48,976 nucleotides of DNA from NCBI GenBank assembly GCA_022766165.1, contig QYLO01000017.1, positions 1 to 48,976 on the forward strand, written 5' to 3'. Under the pieces are notes generated by a model. The model did no database searches and was not told where the DNA came from. It saw nothing but the letters and a program-made list of their open reading frames with translations. Shown here one piece after another: positions 33,332-43,076 of this stretch (positions are counted from its first letter, which is position 1; each line of letters opens with the position of its first letter). The position numbers and the translations under genes are program-made. This DNA is from Candidatus Electrothrix gigas. Lineage in GTDB: Bacteria; Desulfobacterota; Desulfobulbia; Desulfobulbales; Desulfobulbaceae.

Positions 33332-36300
33332 TTATACATCTAACTCGGCAACTTCCAGAGCATGATTCTGGATAAACTCACGTCTTGGTTCAACCTTATC
33401 ACCCATCAGGGTAACAAAAAGATCATCTGCGGCCTCAGCATCATCAATCTTCACCTGTAAAAGGGTACGATTTTCCGGGTTCATGGTTGTCTCCCAAAGC
33501 TGTTCTGGGTTCATCTCACCAAGTCCTTTATAACGTTGCAAATGACTGCCCTTAAAGGTTTCCTCACGCACAAGACGAATTAAATCATGCCAGTTTTCTG
33601 CCTGAGACTTCTTTTTCACCCCAGAGGTTGTGGTCTTTGTAATTGTAAAACTACCAGAAATATGCTCTCGAATTTCAGGATACAACTCCAAGGCGTGACG
33701 GTATTCAGGAATAAGCGGAATATTCGGCCCAACCGTGGTGCGGGTATGGCCCTGACCACGAAAGGCAACGTCTGCCTCGTAGCAACTCTGACGCCAACGA
33801 CAGACACGAATATTGCTGGTAATTGAGTCAAGAACAGCCATCTTATCCAGTAATTGCTGCAGAAAATCCTTATCCTCAAACTGATCTGCTGAATGCACAT
33901 TATGTTCCAAAAGAAAAAAGGCTAATTTTTCTTGGATGTTCATCCGTTCCAAAAAGCTATTAATCCGTTCAAAAAAGGTCAACTTCTTTAAAATATTGAC
34001 CATATTCTGTCCATCAATCTCTCTGCCATCATCTCGACGAACCTGGATAGTTTGTGCAGCCTGATCGTACAGATAGTTATTCAACGCATCGTCATCAATA
34101 AAATATTGCTCTTTTTTGCCACGTCCTAACCGATATAAGGGCGGTTGACCAATATACACATAACCGTTTTCCACCAAGGGCAGCATCTGACGATAGAAAA
34201 AGGTAAGAAGCAGGGTTCTGATATGTGCACCATCTACATCAGCATCTGTCATAATGATGATCTTATGATAACGAAGTTTGTTCTGATCAAACTCTTCCCG
34301 CCCAATACCAGTTCCCAGAGAGGCGATCAACTGCTTGATCTCCTCTGAGCCAAGAATTTTGTCAAAACGGGCCTTTTCCACGTTCATGATTTTACCACGA
34401 AGAGGGAGAATGGCCTGAACAGCACGGTCCCTGCCTTGTTTTGCGCTGTTATGGACAAAAACACCACTGGCCAGAGCAAAGTTATGTGTATGCGGCACTT
34501 CAATGTCATAGACATCAATCCGTTCCGACAGCTTTTCTACAGAGACGACACGGTGATTGTGATGTGTAACGGCTTCCAAAGCCCGTTGAATATCATTATC
34601 AAAATATCGCTTGCAGAAGGTGTCAAAGCGCAACAGTGATTTGTCTTTTGTCGAGATGCGATGTTGCCGATAGCCATCTAAGTCAACGGTTCCGGGGGCC
34701 ACTTCATACTGCTTGAGTATTGCCAGCGTTTTCCGGTAATATGTCTGAGCCAAAGCTTCCTGACGACGGGTACGGAATTCCGGTGTCCATTGTTTGCGTG
34801 TCTTTTGACTGCGCCAAGCCAATAATGCCTCATCATTCCACTGCTCTTTTGATTTCCGTGAAGCTTCTGAACGAGCTTCGGGATGTTCGGCAAAATAAGA
34901 ACGCACACGTTCGGCCTGCGCCTGCCGATTTTCTTCATTTGCCCAATATTCTTTTTGCGCATCATTCAACAGAGCGGCGTTCTGTTGGCGATACTCACCA
35001 TTGTTTTTATAGAATTCTCGCCATTTTTCAATCATATAGCTCTTGTATTCTTCGTCCTCCCACTGGGCCTTGGCTCGCTCTGAGAGCATTTTTCGCATTT
35101 CAGGCTGCAACATCCGCTGACTCATTTTGCTGCGAAATGCGTCAGTCTGGTGAAGAGCACGTGTTTTTTCGATCACATCAGGCCGGTGCAATGTCCTTTC
35201 AAGATGCCGACGATGCAAGGCCAAATGATCTTCCGCTACCATCCGCTGAATATTAGACGGATTGTTATTATGCTTATTGAAATCTATATGATGACAATGT
35301 TCCCCGTCCTTGATCGTATATATTCCCTTCCACCGGTTGTACCAGTCAGCCAGTGTATGGGTGAAAAGCCAGCTATCTGAACGCGGGTCCCAAACCATTT
35401 CATAGTCTGAGATCGTAATCCTTGGTTCGCTTATATCGGAAAATTTACGATACAGCGGCATCAGAGAAGTATCTTCGGCCAACTCTGCGGCTGGACAGTA
35501 TTTCCCGTTGCGCAAAAGAAAGCGATGATCCGGAGTACAGACGATCTGTTCACCGTTGTCCAGCGTTACACGCACCACTTCTTGTTGTCGCTTGGTCATC
35601 CGAGGATGCAAAATTCGCTCAAGGCCAATTTTTCCATCAGCCCGGATAGTGTAGCAGAAATGTTCTTTTCCCTGTTGCTGCTCCGCAATAATTTCTTGAA
35701 AGCTCAGAGTGCGTCCATCAGCCAAGGCAATACAGGTATCTCCGGAAAAACAACCGCCTGCCGAATCACCCTCCACGATGAACAACTCTCGCTCTTCCGG
35801 GTTCTTTGACTGGCATTCTGCCAGCTTGCCTGCCATCATCACCGAGGTGCCGCCTTTTTTTCGCGACAGATCTCTGGCTCTTTTTGCCGCCTCTCTGGCC
35901 CGAGCTGCCTCAACAGCCTTGCTTAAAATCAGCTTGGCAATTTGCGGATTTTCCTCTAAATACGAACTAAGCTTTTCATGACAGATACCGGAAACAATCG
36001 ATTTCACCTCAGAGTTACCGAGCTTGGTCTTGGTCTGTCCCTCAAACTGCGGATTAGGTACCCGCACCGAGATAATGGCGGTCAAGCCCTCGCGTACATC
36101 ATCACCACCCATTTTTGCCTTTAAATTTTTGGGGATGACATCATCAGTAGCGTACCTGTTGATACATTTTGTCAAAGCAACCCGAAAACCAGCTACATGA
36201 GAACCGCCCTCACGGGTATTAATATTGTTCACAAAGGAGGAGAGACGCTCTGAATAGCCGTCAAAATACTGAAGTGAAATCTCCACTTGAACCTGATCTC

Positions 36301-37048
36301 TCTCCCCTTCAATGAAAATAGGCTCAGGGTGAACCGTAGTCCGCCGACGATTCAGATACTTCACATATTCGACAATTCCGCCTTTAAAATGAAACTCGTC
36401 TTCTGCACCACTTCGTTCATCTTTGAGAAAGATTCTTACCCCTCGGTTAAGAAAGGCAAGTTCGCGTAAACGGTTGCGTACTGTCTCGTATTTAAACGTT
36501 GTAGTTTCGTTAAAAATTGTCGGGTCTGGCTGAAAGGTAATGGTTGTCCCGGTAGACTTGCTCGTCCCGATAATCTCCATATCGCCGGTTTTATCGCCAT
36601 ATTCATAGGACTGGCAATAGATATTTCCGTTCCGTTTAATTTCCGCAGTCACAGCCGTACTCAGGGCATTGACCACTGAAACGCCAACACCGTGTAATCC
36701 CCCGGAAACCTTGTAGGATGAGTGATCAAACTTACCTCCGGCGTGCAAGGTGGTCATAACCAGCTCCAATGCAGTCATATCCTCAGTAGGATGCTTATCC
36801 ACAGGAATGCCACGCCCGTTATCCTCAACAGAAACACCACCATTTTTTCGGAGCACTACCCGAATTCGATCACAATGTCCGGCTAATGCCTCATCAATGG
36901 AGTTGTCCACCACCTCGTAAATCAGGTGATGCAACCCTTCTTCAGCAGTATTTCCGATATACATGGCCGGACGCTTACGCACGGCCTCTAGCCCGTCAAG
37001 GACTTTGATCTGTTCCGCCCCATAGGACGCCTTTCCCTGCTCGCTCAC
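33332..37048 (-). CDS. gyrB: DNA gyrase subunit B precursor with intein
   Basis: 1238 codons encode an 803-residue GyrB interrupted by a 435-residue intein. The N-terminal GHKL ATPase has EVVDNSIDEALAG, DNGRGIPVD and GGLHGVGVSVVNALS. The transducer contains QTKTKLGN. The TOPRIM metal sites are EGDSAGG (residues 426-432), split by the intein from SAKQGRDR, and MTDADVDGAHIRTLL. The C-terminal GyrA-binding tail ends QRYKGLGEMNPEQLW and RREFIQNHA. It supplies the ATPase for negative supercoiling. The start is GTG with AGGAG 11 nt upstream. It is not next to dnaA, dnaN or recF here. Splicing is required for function because the intein splits the catalytic TOPRIM motif. Confidence 0.95.
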   Translation of the reverse strand: MSEQGKASYGAEQIKVLDGLEAVRKRPAMYIGNTAEEGLHHLIYEVVDNSIDEALAGHCDRIRVVLRKNGGVSVEDNGRGIPVDKHPTEDMTALELVMTTLHAGGKFDHSSYKVSGGLHGVGVSVVNALSTAVTAEIKRNGNIYCQSYEYGDKTGDMEIIGTSKSTGTTITFQPDPTIFNETTTFKYETVRNRLRELAFLNRGVRIFLKDERSGAEDEFHFKGGIVEYVKYLNRRRTTVHPEPIFIEGERDQVQVEISLQYFDGYSERLSSFVNNINTREGGSHVAGFRVALTKCINRYATDDVIPKNLKAKMGGDDVREGLTAIISVRVPNPQFEGQTKTKLGNSEVKSIVSGICHEKLSSYLEENPQIAKLILSKAVEAARAREAAKRARDLSRKKGGTSVMMAGKLAECQSKNPEERELFIVEGDSAGGCFSGDTCIALADGRTLSFQEIIAEQQQGKEHFCYTIRADGKIGLERILHPRMTKRQQEVVRVTLDNGEQIVCTPDHRFLLRNGKYCPAAELAEDTSLMPLYRKFSDISEPRITISDYEMVWDPRSDSWLFTHTLADWYNRWKGIYTIKDGEHCHHIDFNKHNNNPSNIQRMVAEDHLALHRRHLERTLHRPDVIEKTRALHQTDAFRSKMSQRMLQPEMRKMLSERAKAQWEDEEYKSYMIEKWREFYKNNGEYRQQNAALLNDAQKEYWANEENRQAQAERVRSYFAEHPEARSEASRKSKEQWNDEALLAWRSQKTRKQWTPEFRTRRQEALAQTYYRKTLAILKQYEVAPGTVDLDGYRQHRISTKDKSLLRFDTFCKRYFDNDIQRALEAVTHHNHRVVSVEKLSERIDVYDIEVPHTHNFALASGVFVHNSAKQGRDRAVQAILPLRGKIMNVEKARFDKILGSEEIKQLIASLGTGIGREEFDQNKLRYHKIIIMTDADVDGAHIRTLLLTFFYRQMLPLVENGYVYIGQPPLYRLGRGKKEQYFIDDDALNNYLYDQAAQTIQVRRDDGREIDGQNMVNILKKLTFFERINSFLERMNIQEKLAFFLLEHNVHSADQFEDKDFLQQLLDKMAVLDSITSNIRVCRWRQSCYEADVAFRGQGHTRTTVGPNIPLIPEYRHALELYPEIREHISGSFTITKTTTSGVKKKSQAENWHDLIRLVREETFKGSHLQRYKGLGEMNPEQLWETTMNPENRTLLQVKIDDAEAADDLFVTLMGDKVEPRREFIQNHALEVAELDV
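34448..35752 (-). other. GyrB intein with HNH homing endonuclease
   Basis: 435 residues inserted between EGDSAGG and SAKQGRD. The first residue is Cys (CFSGDTCIALADG, block A). Block B is VCTPDHRFL with the TxxH motif. Blocks F and G are RIDVYDIEVPHTHNFALASG and GVFVHN, ending His-Asn before the +1 Ser. Between them lies an HNH nuclease core, HCHHIDFNKHNNNPSNIQRM (intein residues about 152-171). Helical NUMOD-like DNA-binding repeats follow (RSKMSQRMLQ and similar, to about 330). All splicing residues are present, so self-splicing and homing seem possible. Codon composition is not obviously different from gyrB. Confidence 0.92.
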
Positions 37049-37154
37049 GTATCTCTGTTCTCCTGAAAATTATATCCTTGAATCTTTTCGCAACTCACTG
37101 AGTTATGGCGAGTGAGTTGGCATTTTTTGACTTTTTACCAGTATGTTGGCTCTG

Positions 37155-37781
37155 TCAACAGTTTACATAGTTATGTGAAATCGGCTGATTCACTCCAGCA
37201 TACGGCCAATTTTCTTCAACACACGTACAAAAAGTCTTTTCAAAATATTGAGTTTTTGGATTATACACACTGCACGTTCTTAATTCTCGTTGAACTTTGC
37301 ACTGTTCATTTTTGTAACGAACAAGAGAATAGGCTGAAAGGAATAATTCGCCTTGCTCAATTTTTTTCATTTCACTCGCTGTTATTATCTTTGTAAGCTC
37401 TTGGCTCTTTTCCAGCGTTTTATGTTTGGGTAGAAAAAATTTTGAATTTTGAGAGGGTATCAAGATGGAAGAGACTTCTCCGTTATTTTTTTTACTCACC
37501 ATGTTAATACGAGTTTCAATATGAATACTCTTGGCCTCACCATCGCCAATATTTTCAATTGTATAGCAGATAGATGGTTTCATGCCGAGTTTCATCTTTT
37601 TTAATCTTAGCGAAGTAATCTGTAGAGTCGGCATGGTTCCACAATTTCCTATATAAAGAATAAAAAGAATAAAAAATACAGCCAAAGAGAAAAAATAGGT
37701 TTCCATTTCATTTGGTTGAAGATAGGCCCAAGAGAGTACCCCCACAAAGAAGAAAAGAAGAGTTTTTGATATTATAGCCAT
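37155..37781 (-). CDS. Membrane protein of unknown function
   Basis: A 208-residue protein with two N-terminal TM helices (about 4-20 and 28-46), then a soluble domain starting TMPTLQITSLRLKKMKLGMK. YTIENIGDGEAKSIHIETRI suggests an Ig-like beta-sandwich (conserved 'N-x-G-x-G-x-A' type strand). The end is Cys-rich (FCTCVEENWPY ... NYVNC). It lies about 107 nt upstream of gyrB on the same strand, with no obvious ribosome-binding site. No family is recognised. Confidence 0.55.
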   Translation of the reverse strand: MAIISKTLLFFFVGVLSWAYLQPNEMETYFFSLAVFFILFILYIGNCGTMPTLQITSLRLKKMKLGMKPSICYTIENIGDGEAKSIHIETRINMVSKKNNGEVSSILIPSQNSKFFLPKHKTLEKSQELTKIITASEMKKIEQGELFLSAYSLVRYKNEQCKVQRELRTCSVYNPKTQYFEKTFCTCVEENWPYAGVNQPISHNYVNC

Positions 37782-37933
37782 TTGTCTGTTGCCCCGTTGT
37801 TACATATCCAAATAAGGTACAATTTATTACACTACAGTATAAAATACAATACTTAAATTCAGTATATTAATCAAGACCAAACAACAGCGTGACAGAACTT
37901 CTTTTTATTTCTTGTTTCATTCCTCACAACGAA

Positions 37934-38725
37934 TTACGGCTGTATTGCTCGGAGAAGCTGTAACTGAGCCAGCAAGGCCACAACCGCAGTATCCACATGC
38001 AGGATTCTGTTGCCCAGAGAAAATGCAGAAAATCCCTGCTCAAGAAAGTTCTCCACTTCAAAATCATTCCACCCACCCTCCGGCCCAACAGCTAGCAGAA
38101 TTTTTCTCTCCTGTTCCTGTAGATTCTCCTGGAGAATATTTTGTTCTTTTTGTTCTCTGTGTAACCAGATATCTGGTAAGCTTGCAGTAACGCCAGGATG
38201 GGCCAGCAGACCGTCACCGATCAAGGTCGGTACAGTATCCTGAACAAACGGCTTAAAACGGTGGTGGATCAAGACCTCGGGTAAACGGGTATCAACGGCC
38301 TGCGTCAAGCCCTCTAGCAGGAGTTCCTTGATTTTATCCGGTTGCAGTACCGGGGTTTGAAAAAAAGATTTTTCCACCTTGGCTGATCTGATCAGGTGAA
38401 AGCGGCGCACGCCCATCACCGTTGCCTGCTTTACAATGCGTTGGAGCATAATCGGACGGGGCAGAGCAAGGATTAGTTCCACCTCTGGGAGCGGCGGAGC
38501 AGGACAGTTTACAGGACTTAGCTGCACTTCCAGCTCTACAGAGTGATCATCCATGCTGATAATTTTTCCTTGGCCCATTTTTCCGTTGACCTTACCAATG
38601 CGTAGGGTATCACCGGGTTTGCTCATGAGGACAGTATGGATATGCCTGGCCCGATGGTCTGTGAGAACCAGACGGTTTGTATTGGATCTATCCAATTCAT
38701 GCTGTTCAAAAAGGAGGATATTCAT
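37934..38725 (-). CDS. rsmE: 16S rRNA m3U1498 methyltransferase
   Basis: A 263-residue SPOUT-class methyltransferase. It has the N-terminal PUA-like domain (DHRARHIHTVLMSKPGDTLRI), then ELILALPRPIMLQRIVKQAT. The trefoil-knot SAM site is ILLAVGPEGGWNDFEV and SLGNRILHVDTAVVALL. RsmE usually has RILRxETA, so HVDTA is a small variation. It methylates U1498 N3 in the decoding centre of the 30S subunit. It is followed at 36 nt upstream by the metallophosphoesterase gene in the same direction. Confidence 0.92.
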   Translation of the reverse strand: MNILLFEQHELDRSNTNRLVLTDHRARHIHTVLMSKPGDTLRIGKVNGKMGQGKIISMDDHSVELEVQLSPVNCPAPPLPEVELILALPRPIMLQRIVKQATVMGVRRFHLIRSAKVEKSFFQTPVLQPDKIKELLLEGLTQAVDTRLPEVLIHHRFKPFVQDTVPTLIGDGLLAHPGVTASLPDIWLHREQKEQNILQENLQEQERKILLAVGPEGGWNDFEVENFLEQGFSAFSLGNRILHVDTAVVALLAQLQLLRAIQP

Positions 38726-38761
38726 ATATTTTTTCTCTTTATGATGCGAGAGGATACATCC

Positions 38762-39961
38762 TCAGTTCAGGATAAATTCACTAATTTCTTTGTACGTGCC
38801 AATCCGCATGGGCGGCCCCCAGTATCCTGTTCCCTGATTGACGTAGAGGAGGGTGTTTTGATAATGATACAATCCCTTGAGATAGGGCTGCTGTAATGGA
38901 GTGAGGTAGTTAAACGGCCAGATCTGACCACCGTGCATGTGGCCTGACAGAACCAGGTCTACCCCGTAAGGTGCTGCCTGTTCAACCGCTTTGGGCTGAT
39001 GCGCCAGCAGGATAACTGTACTTTTTTTGTCGATTCCCCCTAATGCCTTGCCAAAGTTTGGAGCATGTTCTCTGCCAAATCTGCCAGCCTGCTGATCATT
39101 GACACCTGCCAGAAGAAGAATCTCGTCGTTGCGACGTATTGCTGTTCTGCTGTTGGTTAGCACGGTAATACCGAGTTTTTTGATTTCAGGGAGCCATCTT
39201 TCTACCCCACTGTAATACTCGTGATTTCCAGTAACAAAAAACACACCGTCCTGGGCCTTAAGTTCAGCTAACGGAGCAAGTTCAGCAGCGATTTCAGCAG
39301 GGTCGCCATCAACAAGATCTCCTGTTATCGCAACAAGATCCGGTTGGAGTCTGTTGACAGCTCTGACAACTTCATCGAGTTCCGACCGCATGGACATGGC
39401 ACCAATATGAATATCTGATATCTGTACAATGGAAAATCCTTTGAAAGCAGACGGAAGTCCTGATATTTTAACAGGCAGACGGTTGACAGTAGGCGGCTCA
39501 AGACATTTCTTTACCCCAAAGGCAGAGGCGCCCAAAACGATTACAGCGGCAGAAAGGGCAATACTTTGAGTAAGAAAGCGTCGTCTGTTGTGATCATGAT
39601 CAGGAATGTTCTGTTGTTTTGCTCCCCGTGTTACCGCTCCAAAACAGCGATAGAGCCAAAAGAGGAGTTTAAGGCTGTCTGTAAAGAGAAAGAAGAAGAC
39701 AAAGAGCATCAGTATGCCAAGCCAGAGATGGGCAAACCAGAGCAGGTAATAAAGCTGTTGCACAGAAAACCATATTGCCAAGACACGGGAGACTGGCAGG
39801 AGCAAAAAGAGGAGGAGAACTCCCGTAGAACCGACCCGTTGACCTGTACGGCTCAGGCCAGTATCCCTGACCATGCGTTGCCAAAAATAATAATGCATCA
39901 AGGCATGGATGGTCAGTGCAACGGTCAGAAAACCAAGGAAAAAAAGAGAAGAGGAGGACAT
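38762..39961 (-). CDS. Membrane metallophosphoesterase
   Basis: A 399-residue protein. The N-terminal 130 residues hold about four TM helices and are followed by a basic, Tat-like NRRRFLTQSIALSAAVIVLG segment. The calcineurin-like phosphoesterase domain shows ISDIHIG (D-x-H), TGDLVDGD, TGNHEYYSG (GNHE), LAHQP and LSGHMHGGQ (G-H-x-H), all metal-binding motifs. It resembles YkuE/YaeI-type enzymes acting on membrane-linked phosphoesters such as UDP-2,3-diacylglucosamine; the substrate is uncertain. Codirectional with rsmE. Confidence 0.87.
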   Translation of the reverse strand: MSSSSLFFLGFLTVALTIHALMHYYFWQRMVRDTGLSRTGQRVGSTGVLLLFLLLPVSRVLAIWFSVQQLYYLLWFAHLWLGILMLFVFFFLFTDSLKLLFWLYRCFGAVTRGAKQQNIPDHDHNRRRFLTQSIALSAAVIVLGASAFGVKKCLEPPTVNRLPVKISGLPSAFKGFSIVQISDIHIGAMSMRSELDEVVRAVNRLQPDLVAITGDLVDGDPAEIAAELAPLAELKAQDGVFFVTGNHEYYSGVERWLPEIKKLGITVLTNSRTAIRRNDEILLLAGVNDQQAGRFGREHAPNFGKALGGIDKKSTVILLAHQPKAVEQAAPYGVDLVLSGHMHGGQIWPFNYLTPLQQPYLKGLYHYQNTLLYVNQGTGYWGPPMRIGTYKEISEFILN

Positions 39962-40057
39962 TGTATTTGTTCTATTTATATTATAGTGTAGAGATGGTGG
40001 GTGGTATACAGTAGATTTTGAAAAATTCTTTCAGAGAAATGTATCTCACTTTTATTG

Positions 40058-40097
40058 TGAACTGTTATGAACTGTTTTGAACTGTTGTGAAATTGTT
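40058..40097. repeat. Four 10-bp direct repeats in leader region
   Basis: TGAACTGTTA, TGAACTGTTT, TGAACTGTTG and TGAAATTGTT run head to tail. They sit in the ~316-bp gap (39962-40277) before the TPR lipoprotein gene. A second short repetitive patch, GGCTAGAC/GGCATGGG-like, follows at about 40145-40205. The helical 10-bp spacing could place binding sites on one DNA face; otherwise the gap has no gene. Confidence 0.45.
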
Positions 40098-40277
40098 TTT
40101 CATGCTATATAAATGAACCTTTCATCTCATGCCTTGGGCTGGGATAGGCTAGACGGCTAGACAGGCTCATTGGACATAGGTGGCATAGGAGGCATGGGTG
40201 GTGACATGGACAATGGGTTATCTTTTTGGGGAATTTTGGAGCGTTTTTGCAAAAATAATAGCGTGAGCAGAGAATCT

Positions 40278-42143
40278 ATGTTGTATCAAAATAAGCAGGG
40301 CATTTCCTCAAGCGTGCTTGCATTTTTATTTTTTCTTGTACTTGCTGTAGCTTCAGGACTGAGTGGTTGTGTACAGTACACACCGCACAGTCAGCAAGGT
40401 GCGGCAGAGCAACAGGAAAAAAAGCCCAAAGTCCAGAGCAGGCAACCTGCTACTGCTACATCTTCAAAGCAGAAGAGGACGGCAGATAACGGGTGCAGTT
40501 ATTTTTACTTTCTCTGGGGCCGCCACGCTGAGTTGGCAGCAGAGTATGAAAAGGCCCTTGCCTCCTATGAAAAATCCCTTGAGTGCAATCCAGATGCAGA
40601 GTTTGTTCTCCGTAAGGTTCCGCTGCTGCTTCTGCGTCTTAATCGTGGTGACGAGGCTATTCTTCGCCTGAAACAGTATCTCAAGCAACACCCTGATGAT
40701 ACCATCTCCAGAATGTTACTGGCCAAGGTTTATATCCGTCAAGGTGAATTCCAAAAGGCAGCTGTTCAGTACCGCAAAATTCATCAACTGGACAGCAAAG
40801 ACACCACCTCGTTACTCTTATTGACCGAGCTATATCTTGCTGAAAATAAATATAGTATGGCAAAAACTGCCTTGCTTGATGTGCTGGCTGTTGATCAACG
40901 TTCATATTCAGCCCATCTCCTCTTGGCTCGGCTTCTCGTTGCAGAGGAAAACTTTAAAGAGGGACAACGACATTACAAGGAGGCACTTGATATTACCTGG
41001 TCTGAGGGCTTACAGTTGGAACTTGCAGATCTCCTTACCAAACAAAAAAAATACGCACAGGCTATTACATTGTATAAAGAAGTTCTTTATCACGATGAAG
41101 ACAATGAGGAGGCTCAGATCGCTCTTATTCATATTTATTTACTTCAGGGCAAAGGCCGGAAGGCAATGAAGGAGTTGCAGCGTCTCAAGAAAACCATCAA
41201 AGATCCAACGCAGGCCGAGTTGACTATTATTCGCCTGTATGCTCGTTGGGAGGAGTACGATAAAGCCATAACCCAGCTGAAAGAACTTCTTGAGAAAAAA
41301 GAGTTTTCCGAGGCCCGCTATCTTTTGGCAGCGCTGCATTTTCAGAAAAAGGAGTATACAAAGGTTCTGTCGGATGTAGAGAAGATCAGCTCCCAAGCAC
41401 CGGAGTATGAGGACAGTCTTTTTCTGCAGGTACGAACCTTAAAGGAGTTGCATCGGCAGCAGGAGGCTGTGCAAATTTTGGAGTCTGCCCTGAGCAAAGA
41501 AGAAACGCAAACTCCGGATCTCTACATCCTGCTTGCTGGCATCTACCAGTTTATTGGTCAAAAAGAGCAGTGTCGAAAAACTTTTTTGCGGGCTCTTACT
41601 GCCTATCCTGAAAATGAACAGGTACTGTATGAATACGGTCTCTTTTTGGATTACCTTGGAGAGCAGGACAAGGCTCTGGAAATTATGCAGCAAATTATTT
41701 CCATCAATTCAGATCATGCTGGGGCCTTGAATTATATTGGATATACCTGGGCTGATAAAAAAGAGAACTTATCTCAAGCCCTGCGCTATATTTCTCAGGC
41801 TGCAAAGTTAAAACCAGATAATGGGTATATTCGCGACAGTCTTGGCTGGGCCTACTATCAACAGGGAGAGTATGAAAAAGCACGAGATTCCTTAGAAATG
41901 GCTATGGAAATGGCCCCAGATGATCCGGCAATTCTTGATCATCTGGCAGAGACCTATCTCGCCTTAGAACTCCCGGAAAAAGCCAAGCAGTTCTGGCGTA
42001 AGGCATTAAAGATGTATCAGCAATACAAAGAAGATAATGAGAAGAAAAAAAGGCCAAAGGTAAACGGCACGAGCAGAGAAGAACAGGCAAGAAAACGTAT
42101 ACAGCAAAAAATCTATCGTCTTGAAAAGGGAGAAAAAAAATGA
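40278..42143 (+). CDS. TPR-repeat lipoprotein
   Basis: A 621-residue protein starting MLYQNKQGISSSVLAFLFFL with lipobox LSGC, so it is probably an outer-membrane lipoprotein. After a short linker come some 12-14 TPR units (AAEYEKALASYEKSLECNPD, AGALNYIGYTWADKKENLSQ, DSLGWAYYQQGEYEKARDSL). TPR arrays act as protein-protein scaffolds. An in-frame start at 40170 would add a Gly/Met-rich 36-residue leader ahead of the signal peptide; I prefer 40278, though neither has a clear ribosome-binding site. Its last codons overlap the LolB-like gene (ATGA), so they are translationally coupled. Confidence 0.85.
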   Translation: MLYQNKQGISSSVLAFLFFLVLAVASGLSGCVQYTPHSQQGAAEQQEKKPKVQSRQPATATSSKQKRTADNGCSYFYFLWGRHAELAAEYEKALASYEKSLECNPDAEFVLRKVPLLLLRLNRGDEAILRLKQYLKQHPDDTISRMLLAKVYIRQGEFQKAAVQYRKIHQLDSKDTTSLLLLTELYLAENKYSMAKTALLDVLAVDQRSYSAHLLLARLLVAEENFKEGQRHYKEALDITWSEGLQLELADLLTKQKKYAQAITLYKEVLYHDEDNEEAQIALIHIYLLQGKGRKAMKELQRLKKTIKDPTQAELTIIRLYARWEEYDKAITQLKELLEKKEFSEARYLLAALHFQKKEYTKVLSDVEKISSQAPEYEDSLFLQVRTLKELHRQQEAVQILESALSKEETQTPDLYILLAGIYQFIGQKEQCRKTFLRALTAYPENEQVLYEYGLFLDYLGEQDKALEIMQQIISINSDHAGALNYIGYTWADKKENLSQALRYISQAAKLKPDNGYIRDSLGWAYYQQGEYEKARDSLEMAMEMAPDDPAILDHLAETYLALELPEKAKQFWRKALKMYQQYKEDNEKKKRPKVNGTSREEQARKRIQQKIYRLEKGEKK

Positions 42144-42961
42144 GATTAAGCGCAAGGGGCGTACTGTGGTGTTGCGCAGGATTATTCATGCTAGGGGGGT
42201 GTGCAGCAAAGCCGCCGGAAACAATGGAAATAAGTAACAGCACAGAGCGTAAGCAGGCTGAGAGCAAGCTTACTCAGTTCTTGAACCAGTCCTGTGTAAC
42301 TGCTATTGACTGCGATGTTCAGTTCAGTTGGCAAGCCTATGGTCAGGGCAAGACCTTTTCTGCAACCATGCAGGCGATGCAGCCCTCTTCCTTACGTTTT
42401 GCCATAATTGATCCACTGGGAAGGCCGTTAATTCTGCTGGGAGCGCACGGCAACCGCTTCACCCTAACAGATAATAAAAAGTCAATCGGTTATACCGGCA
42501 CAATGGATCTGGATGTGGTAAGAAAGTTTCTTCCAGAGTTCATTCCTCAAGATGATCTCTTTTACTGGCTCAGTGGGCAGGTGAACAGCAAGAACATGCA
42601 AACTATTTCCAGCAGAGTGGATACCAAAGAAAATCTCTCTTGGTATGAGGTGATGTATACCAGCGGAAGCAGTAAAGACATGAAACAGATGCTGGCACTG
42701 AATGAGAAAAACCAGTTGGTTCGTCATATAGTTTTTGATAAGGATGACGATATGCAGTTTGAAGCCAAGTATAGCGAATACGTAAAAACACCCAGAGCGT
42801 GCAGTTGGCCCAGTCGGATTGAATTTTCAGGTGATGCTTTACAGGCTGATTTGACGTTGGTCTTTTCCGAGATTGTGAACTTTAACCCAATCGACAAGAA
42901 ACGGTTTCAGGTGAGTATACCGCCTCATTTTGAGGTGCGGAAAGTTGTCAATGAGCGTTGA
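42140..42961 (+). CDS. LolB-like outer-membrane lipoprotein
   Basis: A 273-residue protein with a lipoprotein signal MRLSARGVLWCCAGLFMLGG ending in a GGC lipobox. The mature part has VQFSWQAYGQGKTFSATMQA, then LRFAIIDPLGRPLILLGAHG, characteristic of LolB/DUF4292-like beta-barrel-half domains that bind lipid. It may receive lipoproteins from LolA and insert them in the outer membrane, or assist another lipid path. It overlaps the TPR gene by 4 nt. Downstream is a bidirectional terminator. Confidence 0.7.
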   Translation: MRLSARGVLWCCAGLFMLGGCAAKPPETMEISNSTERKQAESKLTQFLNQSCVTAIDCDVQFSWQAYGQGKTFSATMQAMQPSSLRFAIIDPLGRPLILLGAHGNRFTLTDNKKSIGYTGTMDLDVVRKFLPEFIPQDDLFYWLSGQVNSKNMQTISSRVDTKENLSWYEVMYTSGSSKDMKQMLALNEKNQLVRHIVFDKDDDMQFEAKYSEYVKTPRACSWPSRIEFSGDALQADLTLVFSEIVNFNPIDKKRFQVSIPPHFEVRKVVNER

Positions 42962-43006
42962 GAGCTACGATACAGTTTCAGTGAAGGTTTCATAATATTT
43001 GATAAT

Positions 43007-43040
43007 AAAAGGGGAGGCGAACTGTTTCGTTTCCCCTTTT
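43007..43040. terminator. Bidirectional terminator
   Basis: AAAAGGGGA and TCCCCTTTT pair over nine or more bases around a loop of about 14 nt. The A- and T-rich arms serve both strands. It lies between the convergent LolB-like and AMIN-domain genes. Confidence 0.75.
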
Positions 43041-43076
43041 GCCTGTTCAGTATTTTTAGCCTGTTTACACCCCCTC

